Positions 42,905-52,279 of a stretch of DNA of 64,000 nucleotides are shown here, piece after piece. The notes below the pieces were generated by a model. That model made no database searches, had not been told where the DNA came from, and saw only the letters and a program-made list of their open reading frames with translations. The stretch lies in contig NZ_FTNF01000014.1 of NCBI RefSeq assembly GCF_900156065.1, forward strand, positions 1 to 64,000, given 5' to 3'. The first letter of the stretch is position 1. Every line of letters starts with the position of its first letter. The position numbers and the translations under genes were made by a program. This stretch comes from Micromonospora avicenniae. Lineage in GTDB: Bacteria > Actinomycetota > Actinomycetes > Mycobacteriales > Micromonosporaceae.

Positions 42905-44656
42905 GTGTCTGCAGGCCGCCATCGCATGCGTTCGAAGATTCCCGGAGCCGCCGCCGCCGCATCGGCGACGGCGCTCGTCGTTGTTGCGGCGGGTGCGTGG
43001 TTTGGTTACCGAGAGTTGATACAGCCCTCCTGTTCGGGGCAGATCCAGCTCTCGGTGGCGGTGTCCGCCGAGCTGGCCCCCGCAGTCGACGCCGCCGCCG
43101 GACAGTGGGTGAAGGACGGGGCGGCGGTGGGGGGCACCTGCATCGCGGTCAACGTCAGCGCCAGTGAGCCGGTCGACGTCGCCGCGGTGGTGGCCGGCAA
43201 GCACGGCGCGGTCCTGGCCGGTGTGGGTCAGGCCAGCGGCACGGCCGTCGCGCCGGACGTCTGGATCCCGGACTCGTCGACCTGGCTGGTGCGACTCAAG
43301 AAGGAGGCGACGGCGTTCGCGCCGACCAATGGCGCCTCGGTCGCGCGCAGCCCGGTGGTCGTCGCGATGCCCCAACCGATCGCCAGCCGGTTGGGCTGGC
43401 CGAACGCGAAGCTGAAGTGGACCGACCTGCTCAAGCAGGTGAACAGCAGTAAGCCGCTCTCGACGGGCATCGTCGAACCCACGCGCGACGCCGCCGGACT
43501 CTCCGGACTGATGTCGTTGACCGCCGCGGCGGGCGGTGCGAGCGGCGACCAGCAGACCACGGTAGGTGCGTTGCGCGCCCTGGCGACAGGTCGGTCCGCC
43601 CTGCGGAACGACCTGCTCGAGCGGTTCCCGAAGTCGACCGACCCGACGGCGATCGCGAGCGGGCTCGGCGCGGCGGCCCTCTCCGAAGAAGACGTCATCG
43701 CGTACAACAAGACGAAGCCTCCGGTCCCGCTGGCCGCGCTCTACCTGGAGCCGGCGCCGGCTCCGCTGGACTACCCGTTCGCCGTGCTGCCCGGCATCGA
43801 GCCGGACAAGGCTTCGGCCGCACGGGGGCTCTTCGAGCTCCTGACCACCGCGAGCTTCCGGGACCGGCTGGCCGCGCAGGGCCTGCGGGCACCGGACGGC
43901 AACTTCGGCGCCGGGTTCGAGGCGCCGGAGGGCGCCCCCGGCCCCGCCGGGTCGCCGGCCGTGCCGGCCGGCGGCGGAACGGCGGCCGGCGGGCTGGACG
44001 GCGACTCGATCGACCGCGTCGTCTCCAGCTGGTCGATCGCCACCCAGACCGGCCGGATGCTCGCCGTCATCGACGTCTCCGGCTCGATGAAGGCGGCAGT
44101 CCCGGCCGCCAACAACCGCAGCCGGGAAGAGGTCACGGTCGAGGCGGCCCGCCGCGGACTCGGTCTCTTCGACGACTCGTGGTCGATCGGTCTCTGGACC
44201 TTCTCCACCAACCTGGTAGGCAGCCGGGACTACAAGGAACTGGTGGGCATAGCGCCACTCTCCGGAAACCGGGGCAAGTTGGAATCGGCGCTGAGCAACA
44301 TCCGGCCCTCGAGCGGTGACACCGGCCTCTACGACACCATCCTCGCGGCCTACAAGACGGTGCAAGGCGACTGGCAGGCCGGCCGGGTGAACTCGGTGGT
44401 GCTCTTCACCGACGGCAAGAACGACGACAAGTCCGGCATCTCCCAGGCGAAGCTGCTCGCGGAACTGAAGCGGCTGGCCGATCCGGAGCGACCGGTGCAG
44501 GTCATCCTGATCGGTATCGGGGACGGCGTCAGCAAGGCGGAGCTGGACTCGATCACGAAGCAGACCGGTGGCGGAAGCTTCGTTGCCAAGAACCCGACCG
44601 AGATCGGGGGCATCTTCCTGAAGGCCATCGCGTTGCGCCCACCGGCGCCGCGCTGA
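42905..44656 (+). CDS. Substrate-binding and VWA domain protein, membrane-anchored
   Basis: This 583-residue exported protein has an N-terminal signal or anchor (about 13-34), a type 2 periplasmic solute-binding-like domain (about 44-330, IQLSVAVSAELAPAVDAAAG, DVWIPDSSTW, FAVLPGIEPDKASAA), a Pro/Gly/Ala linker (about 340-365) and a C-terminal VWA domain (about 375-583). The VWA part has the MIDAS motif DVSGSM, then Thr in SGDTGLYD and Asp in VVLFTDGKNDD. The combination binds a ligand and a metal-dependent partner, but no process is known. The GTG at 42905 is chosen because AAGATT sits at -12 to -7 and no ribosome binding site exists. A terminator follows. Confidence 0.86.
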   Translation: MSAGRHRMRSKIPGAAAAASATALVVVAAGAWFGYRELIQPSCSGQIQLSVAVSAELAPAVDAAAGQWVKDGAAVGGTCIAVNVSASEPVDVAAVVAGKHGAVLAGVGQASGTAVAPDVWIPDSSTWLVRLKKEATAFAPTNGASVARSPVVVAMPQPIASRLGWPNAKLKWTDLLKQVNSSKPLSTGIVEPTRDAAGLSGLMSLTAAAGGASGDQQTTVGALRALATGRSALRNDLLERFPKSTDPTAIASGLGAAALSEEDVIAYNKTKPPVPLAALYLEPAPAPLDYPFAVLPGIEPDKASAARGLFELLTTASFRDRLAAQGLRAPDGNFGAGFEAPEGAPGPAGSPAVPAGGGTAAGGLDGDSIDRVVSSWSIATQTGRMLAVIDVSGSMKAAVPAANNRSREEVTVEAARRGLGLFDDSWSIGLWTFSTNLVGSRDYKELVGIAPLSGNRGKLESALSNIRPSSGDTGLYDTILAAYKTVQGDWQAGRVNSVVLFTDGKNDDKSGISQAKLLAELKRLADPERPVQVILIGIGDGVSKAELDSITKQTGGGSFVAKNPTEIGGIFLKAIALRPPAPR

Positions 44657-44677
44657 CCGGCCGGTCAGCAGACCCAG

Positions 44678-44722
44678 GGGCCCGTCGTACCGCGAATCCG
44701 GTGTACGGCGGGCCCTCTTTCG
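44678..44722 (+). terminator. 13-bp hairpin terminator after the VWA gene
   Basis: GGGCCCGTCGTAC (44678-44690) pairs with GTACGGCGGGCCC (44703-44715) with one G-T wobble, then TCTTTCG follows. It is 22 bases beyond the stop. Confidence 0.8.
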
Positions 44723-44875
44723 TCGGTACCCGCGGCCAGGAAAAGTGACGGCAATACGTCGAAAGCAATCGGCCGCCATGGTTGTCAGGCAGGATGTCGA
44801 CGTGCCCTGGCGCCGTCGGCCCCTGCCCGGCCCGATCGTCGACCCGGGGCCGTCCTGAGCGAAGTGGGAGGGCTG

Positions 44876-46360
44876 GTGACCTCGGCTACGCTGTCGACCC
44901 CTGCCAGGACGCCGTGGACCCCGGAGGGCACCCCGTCCGGAGCCGCGACCCGCATCGACGAACGGGCCTACATCCGAGCCCTCGTCGTGCTGGACAGCGT
45001 CGTTCTGACCATCGCCCTGCTGGTCGGCTACCTCGCCCGTTTCGGCGACGAGGAGCCGAGCGGCTCGAAGGTTCCCTACGTGCTGGTGGCCCCCGGGCTG
45101 GTGCTCCTCTGGCTGGTCTCGCTCAAGGCGCTGGGCTGCTACGACGACCGCGTGATCGGCTACGGAGCGGACGAGTACCGCCGGGTGAGCACCGCGAGTC
45201 TGCGTCTGGCCGGCGGGATCGCCATCGTCGGCTACGTGGCCGACGTGGGCGTGTCCCGGGGCTTCCTGGCGATCTCGTTCGCCGTCGGCACCCTCGGCCT
45301 GGAAGCAGCCCGGTTCGCCGCCCGGAAGCGGCTGCACCGGGCGCGCTCGCGCGGTGGTGGCTGGTCGCGGAAGGTCCTGGTGGTCGGCGACACCGCCCAC
45401 GTGCTGGAGCTGGTGCAGACCTTGCGGCGTGAGCCGTACGCCGGCTACCACGTGGTCGGGGCCTGCATCCCGGACGCGTTGCTCGCCCCGGTGCCCCAGC
45501 GGCTCGGTGACGTGCCGGTGGTCGGATCCTTCCGGGGCATCCCCGAGGCGGCCACCGAGATCGGTGCGGACACGGTCGCCGTCACCGCGTCCGGCGAGCT
45601 GACCGCCACGCGGCTGCGCCGGCTCGGCTGGCAGCTCGAGGGCACCGGGGTCGACCTGGTCGTCGCTCCGGCGCTGACCGACGTCGCCGGTCCCCGTATC
45701 CACACCCGTCCGGTCGCCGGCCTGCCACTGATCCACGTCGAGGCGCCGGAGTTCCGGGGCACGCGCAAGCTGGTCAAGGGTTTCGTCGACCGATCCGCCG
45801 CCCTGGTCGCGTTGACCCTGCTGCTGCCGATACTGGCGGTCATCGCGCTGGCCATCCGGCTGGACAGCCGCGGCCCGGTGCTGTTCCGCCAGACCCGGGT
45901 CGGCCGGGGTGGTGGCGAGTTCGGGGTGTGGAAGTTCCGCACGATGGTGGTGAACGCCGACGACCTGCTGGCTGAGCTGACCGCCCGCAACGAGACCGAC
46001 GGCCTGATGTTCAAGATGCGCGACGACCCGCGGGTGACCCGGGTCGGCCGGCTGCTGCGCAAGTGGTCGCTGGACGAGCTGCCACAGCTGGTCAACGTCC
46101 TGCTCGGCCAGATGAGTCTGGTCGGTCCCCGGCCGCCGTTGCCGTCCGAGGTGGCCCGTTACGACGGAGACGTGGCCCGTCGGCTGCTGGTCAAGCCGGG
46201 AATGACCGGGCTCTGGCAGGTCAGCGGCCGGTCCGACCTGAGCTGGGAGGACGGCATCCGCCTCGATCTCTACTACGTGGAGAACTGGTCGCTCGCGGCC
46301 GACCTCACCATCCTCTGGAAGACCTTCGGCGCGGTGGTCAACGGCCGGGGCGCCTACTGA
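44876..46360 (+). CDS. Exopolysaccharide-initiating sugar phosphotransferase (WcaJ/WbaP type)
   Basis: This polyprenyl-phosphate hexose-1-phosphate transferase starts assembly of a repeat unit on the lipid carrier. The 494-residue product has four N-terminal membrane helices (about 30-145), a CoA-binding-like Rossmann region (KVLVVGDTAHVLELVQTL), a fifth membrane segment (AALVALTLLLPILAVIALAI) and the catalytic C-terminal domain: RTMVVNADDLL, KWSLDELPQLVNVLLGQMSLVGPRPPLPSEV, KPGMTGLWQVSGRSDLSWE and LDLYYVENWS. GTG at 44876 follows GGGAGGG; the GTG at 44864 overlaps that signal. No other polysaccharide genes are adjacent, so the initiating enzyme stands alone here. Confidence 0.9.
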   Translation: MTSATLSTPARTPWTPEGTPSGAATRIDERAYIRALVVLDSVVLTIALLVGYLARFGDEEPSGSKVPYVLVAPGLVLLWLVSLKALGCYDDRVIGYGADEYRRVSTASLRLAGGIAIVGYVADVGVSRGFLAISFAVGTLGLEAARFAARKRLHRARSRGGGWSRKVLVVGDTAHVLELVQTLRREPYAGYHVVGACIPDALLAPVPQRLGDVPVVGSFRGIPEAATEIGADTVAVTASGELTATRLRRLGWQLEGTGVDLVVAPALTDVAGPRIHTRPVAGLPLIHVEAPEFRGTRKLVKGFVDRSAALVALTLLLPILAVIALAIRLDSRGPVLFRQTRVGRGGGEFGVWKFRTMVVNADDLLAELTARNETDGLMFKMRDDPRVTRVGRLLRKWSLDELPQLVNVLLGQMSLVGPRPPLPSEVARYDGDVARRLLVKPGMTGLWQVSGRSDLSWEDGIRLDLYYVENWSLAADLTILWKTFGAVVNGRGAY

Positions 46361-46369
46361 ACGGGCGGG

Positions 46370-47500
46370 TCAGGGCTGCGGGCCGGTCCAGTCCACGCAG
46401 ACGACGACGGCGTCGTCGACCAGGTCGCCGGCCACGAACGCGCGCAGGTCGCCGAGGAGTGAACGGACCGCGTTCAGCGGCTCCATGCTCCCGGTATGAC
46501 GGAGGAAACGCTCCATCGCCAGCTCGCCGTAGCGGCCGTGCTGCCCGACCGCGTCGATCACCCCGTCGCTGAGCACGAAGAGTCGCTCCCCCCGGTGCAG
46601 CGGGAAGCGCTGCGCCCGGTAGTCGGTCGCCTCGAACATGCCGAGCGGGAACTGGGCCTCCAGCTCCTGGCCGGTGACCTCGCCGTCGCGGACGCGTACC
46701 AGCCGGGGGGATCCGGCGTCGACGGCCGTCATCACGCCACTGCTCAGATCGAGCTCCAGCAGCAGCGCGGAGAGGTACTGGTCGCCCCGGTGCAGGTCGT
46801 AGATCGCCTGATCGGCCAGGGCGGCCTGGTCGGCCAGGGCGAGCCGGGCCCGGCGGGCGTTGCGCAGCGCGCTGGTGGCCAGCGCGGTCAGCATCGACGC
46901 CGCGACGCCTTCACCCATCCCGTTGATGACGGCGATCCAGAGCTGCTCCCCGTCGTCCGACCAGTCGAAGCTGTCGCCCCGCACCGCGTACGCCGGCTCC
47001 AGCTGCCCGGCCAGACCGAACGCGGATCGGGTCCGGCTGCGCCCGGGCAGCAGCTCCCACTGCATCTCCGCGGCGAGCGTCAGGCGTCGGCTGCGGCGCG
47101 CGGTGCGGTAGACGTCGGTGCCGGCGGCGACGGCGGCCAGTTCGTGCGCGAGGGTGGTGGCGATATCGGCCAGCTCGTTCCGTACGGCCGGTTCGTCGGA
47201 CACCGGGGCCAGGCGCAGGACGCCACGCCGCTCGCCGCGCATGGTCACCGGGAAGTATCCGGTCGTGCCGTCCAGCACCGCCTCCTGATGATCGAAGCAG
47301 CGCCAGGCGGGATGCCCCGGAGCGGTGATCCCCGTGCCCTCGCCGAGCGGGAGCAGGACCGCGAGCCGGTAGTCGACCTGGAACAGTTCGGTGGCGGTGA
47401 TCCCGTACCGCTCGGCGAGGACGTCGGCGACCGCGTCGACCAGCCGGTGCGCCGGCGCGACGATAAGGGCCTCTCGTGCCTGATCGGCTGGTTCGTTCAC
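46370..47500 (-). CDS. SpoIIE/PP2C-type serine phosphatase
   Basis: This 376-residue PP2C-like (SpoIIE/RsbU) phosphatase probably controls an anti-sigma-factor antagonist. The N-terminal half (about 1-150) has no membrane segment and resembles a small sensory region. The phosphatase domain (about 165-376) contains RGDSFDWSDDGEQLWIAVINGMGEG (metal-binding Asp positions, although the second motif has N instead of the usual D in DGxGHG), SPRLVRVRDGEV, FVLSDGVIDA and DDAVVVCVDW. GTG at 47500 has GAGGAG five bases before; the GTG at 47506 overlaps that signal. It is divergent from the MarR gene (57 bases between the starts) and ends nine bases from the transferase stop. Confidence 0.82.
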   Translation of the reverse strand: MNEPADQAREALIVAPAHRLVDAVADVLAERYGITATELFQVDYRLAVLLPLGEGTGITAPGHPAWRCFDHQEAVLDGTTGYFPVTMRGERRGVLRLAPVSDEPAVRNELADIATTLAHELAAVAAGTDVYRTARRSRRLTLAAEMQWELLPGRSRTRSAFGLAGQLEPAYAVRGDSFDWSDDGEQLWIAVINGMGEGVAASMLTALATSALRNARRARLALADQAALADQAIYDLHRGDQYLSALLLELDLSSGVMTAVDAGSPRLVRVRDGEVTGQELEAQFPLGMFEATDYRAQRFPLHRGERLFVLSDGVIDAVGQHGRYGELAMERFLRHTGSMEPLNAVRSLLGDLRAFVAGDLVDDAVVVCVDWTGPQP

Positions 47501-47557
47501 TACCACTCCTCGCTCAGCGGCTCATTCGCCGGGTCTGCGGAGTACTCTCGGGCCACC

Positions 47558-48130
47558 ATGGCCGAACTGCACGATCCACGGGACCCCGCGCTGAGCACCG
47601 CCGCCGCACTGGACGCGGCGGCGGGTGCACTACTCACCGTATGGGAAGCGGCGCGGGAGCGGACGACCAGCCGCGTCTCGGGCGCCCAGTTGCGCGCGGT
47701 GATGGTGGTCGAACAGCATGACGGGATCAACCTGCGCCGGCTGGCCAGCCGGCTCGACATGCTGCTCAGCTCGGCCAGCCGGCTCTGCGACCGCCTCGTG
47801 GCCGCCGGGATGCTGGAGCGCGAGCCGGGACGGCTCGATCGTCGGGAGATCGCGCTGCATCTCACCCCGGAAGCCCGCCGCCTCCTCACCGAGCTGCGGG
47901 AGGATCGGCGTGAGCAACTGGCCCGCATTCTTTCCGGTATGACCGCGCAGGGGCGGGAGGCGCTGCTGCACGGCATGCGCGAGTTCGACGAGACCGCTCG
48001 CCGGCAGGAGGCGGAGTCCGCCCCGGTGGAGCCGGTGCCGGTCCGGCCGGAGGGGTTCGACGGCGACGAGGCGATTCTGCCCGCACCCCGCGACTGGTCG
48101 GACGGGTCACCGGTGGCGCGCACCGCCTGA
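47558..48130 (+). CDS. MarR family transcriptional regulator
   Basis: This 190-residue winged-helix repressor-type protein has the MarR fold in about residues 20-140: VSGAQLRAVMVVEQHDGINLRRLASRLDMLLSSASRLCDRLVAAGMLEREPGRLDRREIALHLTPEARRLL, split by the usual wing DRREI. The C-terminal 45 residues are Glu/Pro-rich. It is divergent from the SpoIIE-type phosphatase gene and may regulate it. ATG at 47558; TACTCT lies at -15 to -10 and no Shine-Dalgarno sequence is present, so its message is nearly leaderless. Confidence 0.85.
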   Translation: MAELHDPRDPALSTAAALDAAAGALLTVWEAARERTTSRVSGAQLRAVMVVEQHDGINLRRLASRLDMLLSSASRLCDRLVAAGMLEREPGRLDRREIALHLTPEARRLLTELREDRREQLARILSGMTAQGREALLHGMREFDETARRQEAESAPVEPVPVRPEGFDGDEAILPAPRDWSDGSPVARTA

Positions 48131-48133
48131 CCG

Positions 48134-48150
48134 GCCACCCGCCGGGTGGC
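48134..48150. terminator. 7-bp hairpin between converging genes
   Basis: GCCACCC (48134-48140), loop GCC, complement at 48144-48150, just after the MarR stop and before the end of the ROK gene. Confidence 0.45.
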
Positions 48151-48180
48151 TGCCCGCCCGGGCTCGCCGGGTCGGGCCGC

Positions 48181-49419
48181 TCAGCCGGTGCGCGCGAGCC
48201 AGCCCGCCGGCCGCGCGATGATCCGGCGGACCACCGAGCCGGCCGCTCCCACCGCGGCGGCGTCGGCGCCGAGGGCCGCCGGTCGTACGGTGACCGGTGA
48301 CCAGGCGGCGGTGAGCACCCGGCGGGAGATCTCGTCGAGCACCGGTGGGCGCAGCCACGGGGTGAGCGGGGCGTAGCCGCCGCCCAGTACCACGGTGTCC
48401 AGGTCGAGCAGGTTCACCACGGAGGCGACCGCGATGCCGAGCGCGGTGCCGGCCTCGTGCAGCGCGCGCAGCGCGTCCACCGAGCCGGTCTCGGCGAGTT
48501 CGGTCAGCCGGACGGGGGCCGTGTCGGCCGGCAGGTCGGCCCGGTCCAGCCCGGCGGCGGCCAGGATCGCCTCCTGCCCGGCGTACTGCTCCAGGCAGCC
48601 GCGTCCACCGCAGCGGCAGGGCCGCCCCGCGGAGTGGACCGGGATGTGCCCGATCTCGCCGCTCCATCCTCGGGCGCCGCGGAAGAGGTCGCCGTCCAGC
48701 ACGATGCCGGCGCCGATGCCGACCTCCCCGGAGATGTGCAGGAAACTGGCCGGCCCGTCGGAACCGGCGTGCAGCTCGCCGAGCGCGGAAAGGTTCGCTT
48801 CGTTGTCGACCACGATCGGGGGCACGCCGTCGACCCGTTCGGTCAGCGGGGGCAGTCCGGCGAGCAGCGCGGGCACCGGAACGTCCCGCCAGCCGAGGTT
48901 GGGCGCGAGTCGGACCGTGCCGGCGTCGTCGACCAGCCCGGGCACGCCGAGCGCCGCTCCGGCCAGGGTGAGTCCCTGCGACGCGGCCTCGGCCCGGGCC
49001 TGGCCGGCCAGCTCGACCAGCCGGCTGAGCGCGTCGGCGGGGGAGACCGGCCGCAGGTCGGCACGGTGCACGGTGTGGTGCCGTACCCGGCCGGCGAGGT
49101 CGACCACGCAGACGGCCAGGTAGTCGACGTTGATCTCCAGGCCGAGACCGGCCGGCCCGTTGCCGGCGAGCACCAGCCCGCGGGCCGGGCGTCCCGCCCC
49201 GGAACGCGGCGCCGGTTCGGCCTCGGTGACCAGCCGGCCGGTGATCAGGTCCTCGACGACCGCGGAGACGGTGGCCCGGGTGAGGCCGGTCTCGGTGGCG
49301 AGGACGGCCCGGGACGGCGGGCGGTCGGCGGCGGCGATCCGGCCGAGCACCACGGCGAGGTTGAGCTCACGCAGGCTGCCCTGGCGGACCGCGCCGACGG
49401 GACCGGGGGTAGGGGTCAC
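48181..49419 (-). CDS. ROK family xylose repressor (XylR type)
   Basis: This 412-residue ROK regulator has an N-terminal winged helix (about 12-75, NLAVVLGRIAAADRPPSRAVLATETGLTRATVSAVVEDLI) and a sugar kinase-like ROK domain. The zinc motif is CRCGGRGCLEQY, and the ATP/sugar site motifs LGLEINVDYLAV and HISGEVGIGAGIVLDG are visible. Its place directly opposite xylA and xylB indicates a xylose-responsive repressor. The GTG at 49419 lies in the divergent promoter; CACTGT at -12 to -7 (49426-49431) and no ribosome binding site suggest a leaderless message. A longer reading from 49815 would cross into xylA in another frame and is rejected. Confidence 0.88.
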   Translation of the reverse strand: MTPTPGPVGAVRQGSLRELNLAVVLGRIAAADRPPSRAVLATETGLTRATVSAVVEDLITGRLVTEAEPAPRSGAGRPARGLVLAGNGPAGLGLEINVDYLAVCVVDLAGRVRHHTVHRADLRPVSPADALSRLVELAGQARAEAASQGLTLAGAALGVPGLVDDAGTVRLAPNLGWRDVPVPALLAGLPPLTERVDGVPPIVVDNEANLSALGELHAGSDGPASFLHISGEVGIGAGIVLDGDLFRGARGWSGEIGHIPVHSAGRPCRCGGRGCLEQYAGQEAILAAAGLDRADLPADTAPVRLTELAETGSVDALRALHEAGTALGIAVASVVNLLDLDTVVLGGGYAPLTPWLRPPVLDEISRRVLTAAWSPVTVRPAALGADAAAVGAAGSVVRRIIARPAGWLARTG

Positions 49420-49450
49420 CTCTTGACAGTGCCACAGGTCAGCCAAATAA

Positions 49451-49463
49451 TTCAATCGCTGAA
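49451..49463. promoter_or_regulatory. Inverted repeat in the divergent xyl promoter
   Basis: TTCAATCGCTGAA (arms TTCA and TGAA, five-base spacer), inside an AT-rich stretch AATAATTCAATCGCTGAACAA, at the middle of the 76-base ROK-xylA interval. Probable XylR operator. Confidence 0.6.
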
Positions 49464-49495
49464 CAAATAGCCGACCCCACCCCTCGGAGGCTGCC

Positions 49496-50683
49496 ATGGC
49501 ACCCCGTCCCACTCCCGCCGACAAGTTCTCCTTCGGGCTCTGGACCGTGGGCTGGCCGGCCCGTGATCCGTTCGGCGACGCCACCCGCCCCGAGCTGGAC
49601 GCGGTCGAGGCGGTGCACCGGCTCGCGGAGCTCGGCGCGTACGGCATCACGTTCCACGACGACGACCTCATCCCGTTCGGCGCCGACGCCGCCACCCGCG
49701 ACCAGCACATCGCGCGGTTCCGCAAGGCCCTCGACGAGACCGGCATGGTCGTTCCGATGGTCACCACCAACCTCTTCACCCACCCGGTGTTCAAGGACGG
49801 CGGCTTCACCAGCAACGACCGCGACGTCCGCCGCTACGCCTTGCGCAAGGTGCTGCGCAACGTCGACCTCGCCGCCGAACTCGGCGCCAAGACCTTCGTG
49901 ATGTGGGGCGGCCGCGAGGGCTCCGAGTACGACGTCGCCAAGGACGTCCAGGCCGCGCTGGAGCGCTACCGCGAGGCCGTCGACCTGCTCACCCAGTACG
50001 TCATCGACCGCGGGTACGACCTGCGCTTCGCGCTCGAGCCCAAGCCGAACGAGCCGCGCGGTGACATCCTGCTGCCCACCGTCGGGCACGCACTCGCCTT
50101 CATCTCCACCCTGGCCCACCCGGAGCTGGTCGGCCTCAATCCGGAGGTCGGCCACGAGCAGATGGCCGGGCTGAACTACGCCCACGGCATCGCCCAGGCG
50201 CTCTGGCAGGGCAAGCTGTTCCACCTCGACCTCAACGGCCAGCGCGGCATCAAGTACGACCAGGATCTGGTCTTCGGCCACGGTGACCTGATGAACGCGT
50301 TCGCCCTGGTCGACCTGCTGGAGAACGGTGGTCCCGGGGGTGGGCCCGCCTACGACGGCCCCCGGCACTTCGACTACAAGCCCTCCCGCACCGAGGACAT
50401 CGCCGGGGTCTGGGCGTCGGCCGAGGCGAACATGGCGACCTACCTGTTGCTCAGGGAGCGGGCCGCGGCGTTCCGCGCCGACCCGGAGGTGGCCGAGGCG
50501 CTGGCCGTCAGCAAGGTGGGGGAGCTGGCCACCCCGACCGTGGGCGACGGGGAGAGCTACGCCGAGCTGCTGAAGGACCGCTCCGCCTTCGAGGAGTTCG
50601 ACGTGGACGCGGCCGCCGCTCGTGGCTTCGGTTTCGTCCGGCTCAACCAGCTCGCCGTCGAGCACCTGCTCGGCGCGCGCTGA
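49496..50683 (+). CDS. xylA: Xylose isomerase
   Basis: Xylose isomerase converts D-xylose to D-xylulose with two divalent metal ions. The 395-residue protein matches the actinobacterial class I enzymes: [11 protein letters not shown] start, [12 protein letters not shown] with the catalytic His, [33 protein letters not shown] (metal-binding Glu), [31 protein letters not shown] (Asp ligands) and [14 protein letters not shown] at 49496 with CTCGGAGG upstream. It is the first gene of xylAB. Confidence 0.97.
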   Translation: MAPRPTPADKFSFGLWTVGWPARDPFGDATRPELDAVEAVHRLAELGAYGITFHDDDLIPFGADAATRDQHIARFRKALDETGMVVPMVTTNLFTHPVFKDGGFTSNDRDVRRYALRKVLRNVDLAAELGAKTFVMWGGREGSEYDVAKDVQAALERYREAVDLLTQYVIDRGYDLRFALEPKPNEPRGDILLPTVGHALAFISTLAHPELVGLNPEVGHEQMAGLNYAHGIAQALWQGKLFHLDLNGQRGIKYDQDLVFGHGDLMNAFALVDLLENGGPGGGPAYDGPRHFDYKPSRTEDIAGVWASAEANMATYLLLRERAAAFRADPEVAEALAVSKVGELATPTVGDGESYAELLKDRSAFEEFDVDAAAARGFGFVRLNQLAVEHLLGAR

Positions 50684-50693
50684 GGCGGTCGGC

Positions 50694-52145
50694 ATGCCGC
50701 TCGTAGCGGGGGTGGACTCGTCCACCCAGTCGTGCAAGGTCGTGATCCGGGACGCGGAGACGGGAGCGCTGGTCCGTCAGGGCCGCGCCCCGCACCCGGA
50801 CGGGACCGAGGTCGACCCGGCCGCGTGGTGGACGGCGCTGCGGGCGGCGGTGGACGCCGCCGGCGGGCTGGCCGACGTGGCAGCCGTCTCCATCGGCGGC
50901 CAGCAGCACGGCATGGTCGCCCTGGACGAGGCCGGTCAGGTGGTCCGGCCGGCGCTGCTGTGGAACGACACCCGCTCGGCCGACGCGGCCGAGGACCTGA
51001 TCGCCGAGGCCGGCGACGGCGAGATTGGCCGGCGGTTCTGGGCGGACGCGGTGGGCAGCGCGCCGGTGGCCAGCTTCACCGCCACGAAGCTGCGCTGGCT
51101 GGCCCGGCACGAGCCGGAGAACGCCGCCCGGGTCGCCGCGGTCTGCCTGCCGCACGACTGGCTCACCTGGCGGCTGGCCGGGGCGCCCGGTCTCGCCGGG
51201 CTACGCACCGACCGCGGTGACGCCAGCGGCACCGGCTACTGGTCGCCGGCCACCGGCGAATACCGGTTCGACCTGCTGGAGCGGGCCTTCGGCCGGCGCC
51301 TCGCGGTGCCGGCGGTGCTCGGCCCGACCGAGGTGGCCGGTGAGCTGCACCCGGGCGCGCTGGCCACCGACGGGCTGCCGGCGGGACCTGCCGGCAGCGG
51401 AGTGCTGCTCGGCCCGGGCACCGGCGACAACGCCGCGGCAGCGCTCGGTGTGGGCGCCGGTCCCGGCGACGTGGTGGTCTCGATCGGCACCTCGGGCACC
51501 GTGTTCAGCGTCGCCTCGGGACCGTCCGCCGATCCCACCGGCATCGTGGCCGGCTTCGCCGACGCCACCGGGCGGTTCCTGCCGCTGGTCTGCACCCTCA
51601 ACGCGGCTCGGGTGCTGGACGCCGCCGCGTCGATGCTCCGGGTCGACCTGGACGAGCTGGCCGACCTGGCGCTGTCCGCGCCGGCCGGCGCGGACGGGCT
51701 GGTCATGGTCCCGTACCTCGAGGGGGAGCGGACCCCGAACCGCCCCACCGCCACCGGTGCCGTGCACGGGCTGACGCTGCGCAACTCGACTCCGGCCCAC
51801 CTCGCCCGGGCCGCCGTGGAAGGGATGCTTTCCGCGCTCGCCGACGGGCTCGACGCGCTCGTCGCCCAGGGCGCCGAGGTCCGCCGGGTGATCCTCGTCG
51901 GTGGTGGGGCCCGCTCGATCGCTGTGCGGCGCATCGCGCCGCAGGTGTTCGGCTGCCGCGTGGTCGTGCCGCCGCCCGGCGAGTACGTCGCCGACGGCGC
52001 CGCACGCCAGGCCGCGTGGGTCGCCCTGGGTGGTGACCGGCCACCCGCGTGGCAGCTCGACGGCACCGAGGAGTACGCCGCCGAGCCGGTCCCCGCGATC
52101 CGGGAGCGGTACGCCGCCGCCCGGGACCACGTGATCGAGCGCTGA
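50694..52145 (+). CDS. xylB: Xylulokinase
   Basis: Xylulokinase phosphorylates xylulose to xylulose-5-phosphate for the pentose phosphate pathway. The 483-residue FGGY-family protein shows [15 protein letters not shown] (phosphate binding), [51 protein letters not shown] and [20 protein letters not shown]. The ATG at 50694 stands ten bases after the xylA stop, so the genes form an operon. A terminator hairpin follows directly. Confidence 0.95.
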   Translation: MPLVAGVDSSTQSCKVVIRDAETGALVRQGRAPHPDGTEVDPAAWWTALRAAVDAAGGLADVAAVSIGGQQHGMVALDEAGQVVRPALLWNDTRSADAAEDLIAEAGDGEIGRRFWADAVGSAPVASFTATKLRWLARHEPENAARVAAVCLPHDWLTWRLAGAPGLAGLRTDRGDASGTGYWSPATGEYRFDLLERAFGRRLAVPAVLGPTEVAGELHPGALATDGLPAGPAGSGVLLGPGTGDNAAAALGVGAGPGDVVVSIGTSGTVFSVASGPSADPTGIVAGFADATGRFLPLVCTLNAARVLDAAASMLRVDLDELADLALSAPAGADGLVMVPYLEGERTPNRPTATGAVHGLTLRNSTPAHLARAAVEGMLSALADGLDALVAQGAEVRRVILVGGGARSIAVRRIAPQVFGCRVVVPPPGEYVADGAARQAAWVALGGDRPPAWQLDGTEEYAAEPVPAIRERYAAARDHVIER

Positions 52146-52150
52146 CCGGT

Positions 52151-52178
52151 TCCCGGGGCGGCGTCGTCCGCCCCGGGA
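52151..52178 (+). terminator. 11-bp hairpin terminator of xylAB
   Basis: TCCCGGGGCGG (52151-52161), loop CGTCGT, complement at 52168-52178, five bases after the xylB stop. Confidence 0.8.
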
Positions 52179-52279
52179 GCCGTGGGGCTCACCCCCCCCG
52201 GCCGGCCGCGTTCCCCGGCCGGGCCGGTCGGCGACCTAACCGGTTGTCCGCATGTCCCGCCGTCGGGGATGATCTTCAC

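Noticed and set aside
49420-49815. N-terminal extension of the ROK regulator
   Set aside because: Would overlap xylA and lacks family similarity; the GTG at 49419 fits the family start.
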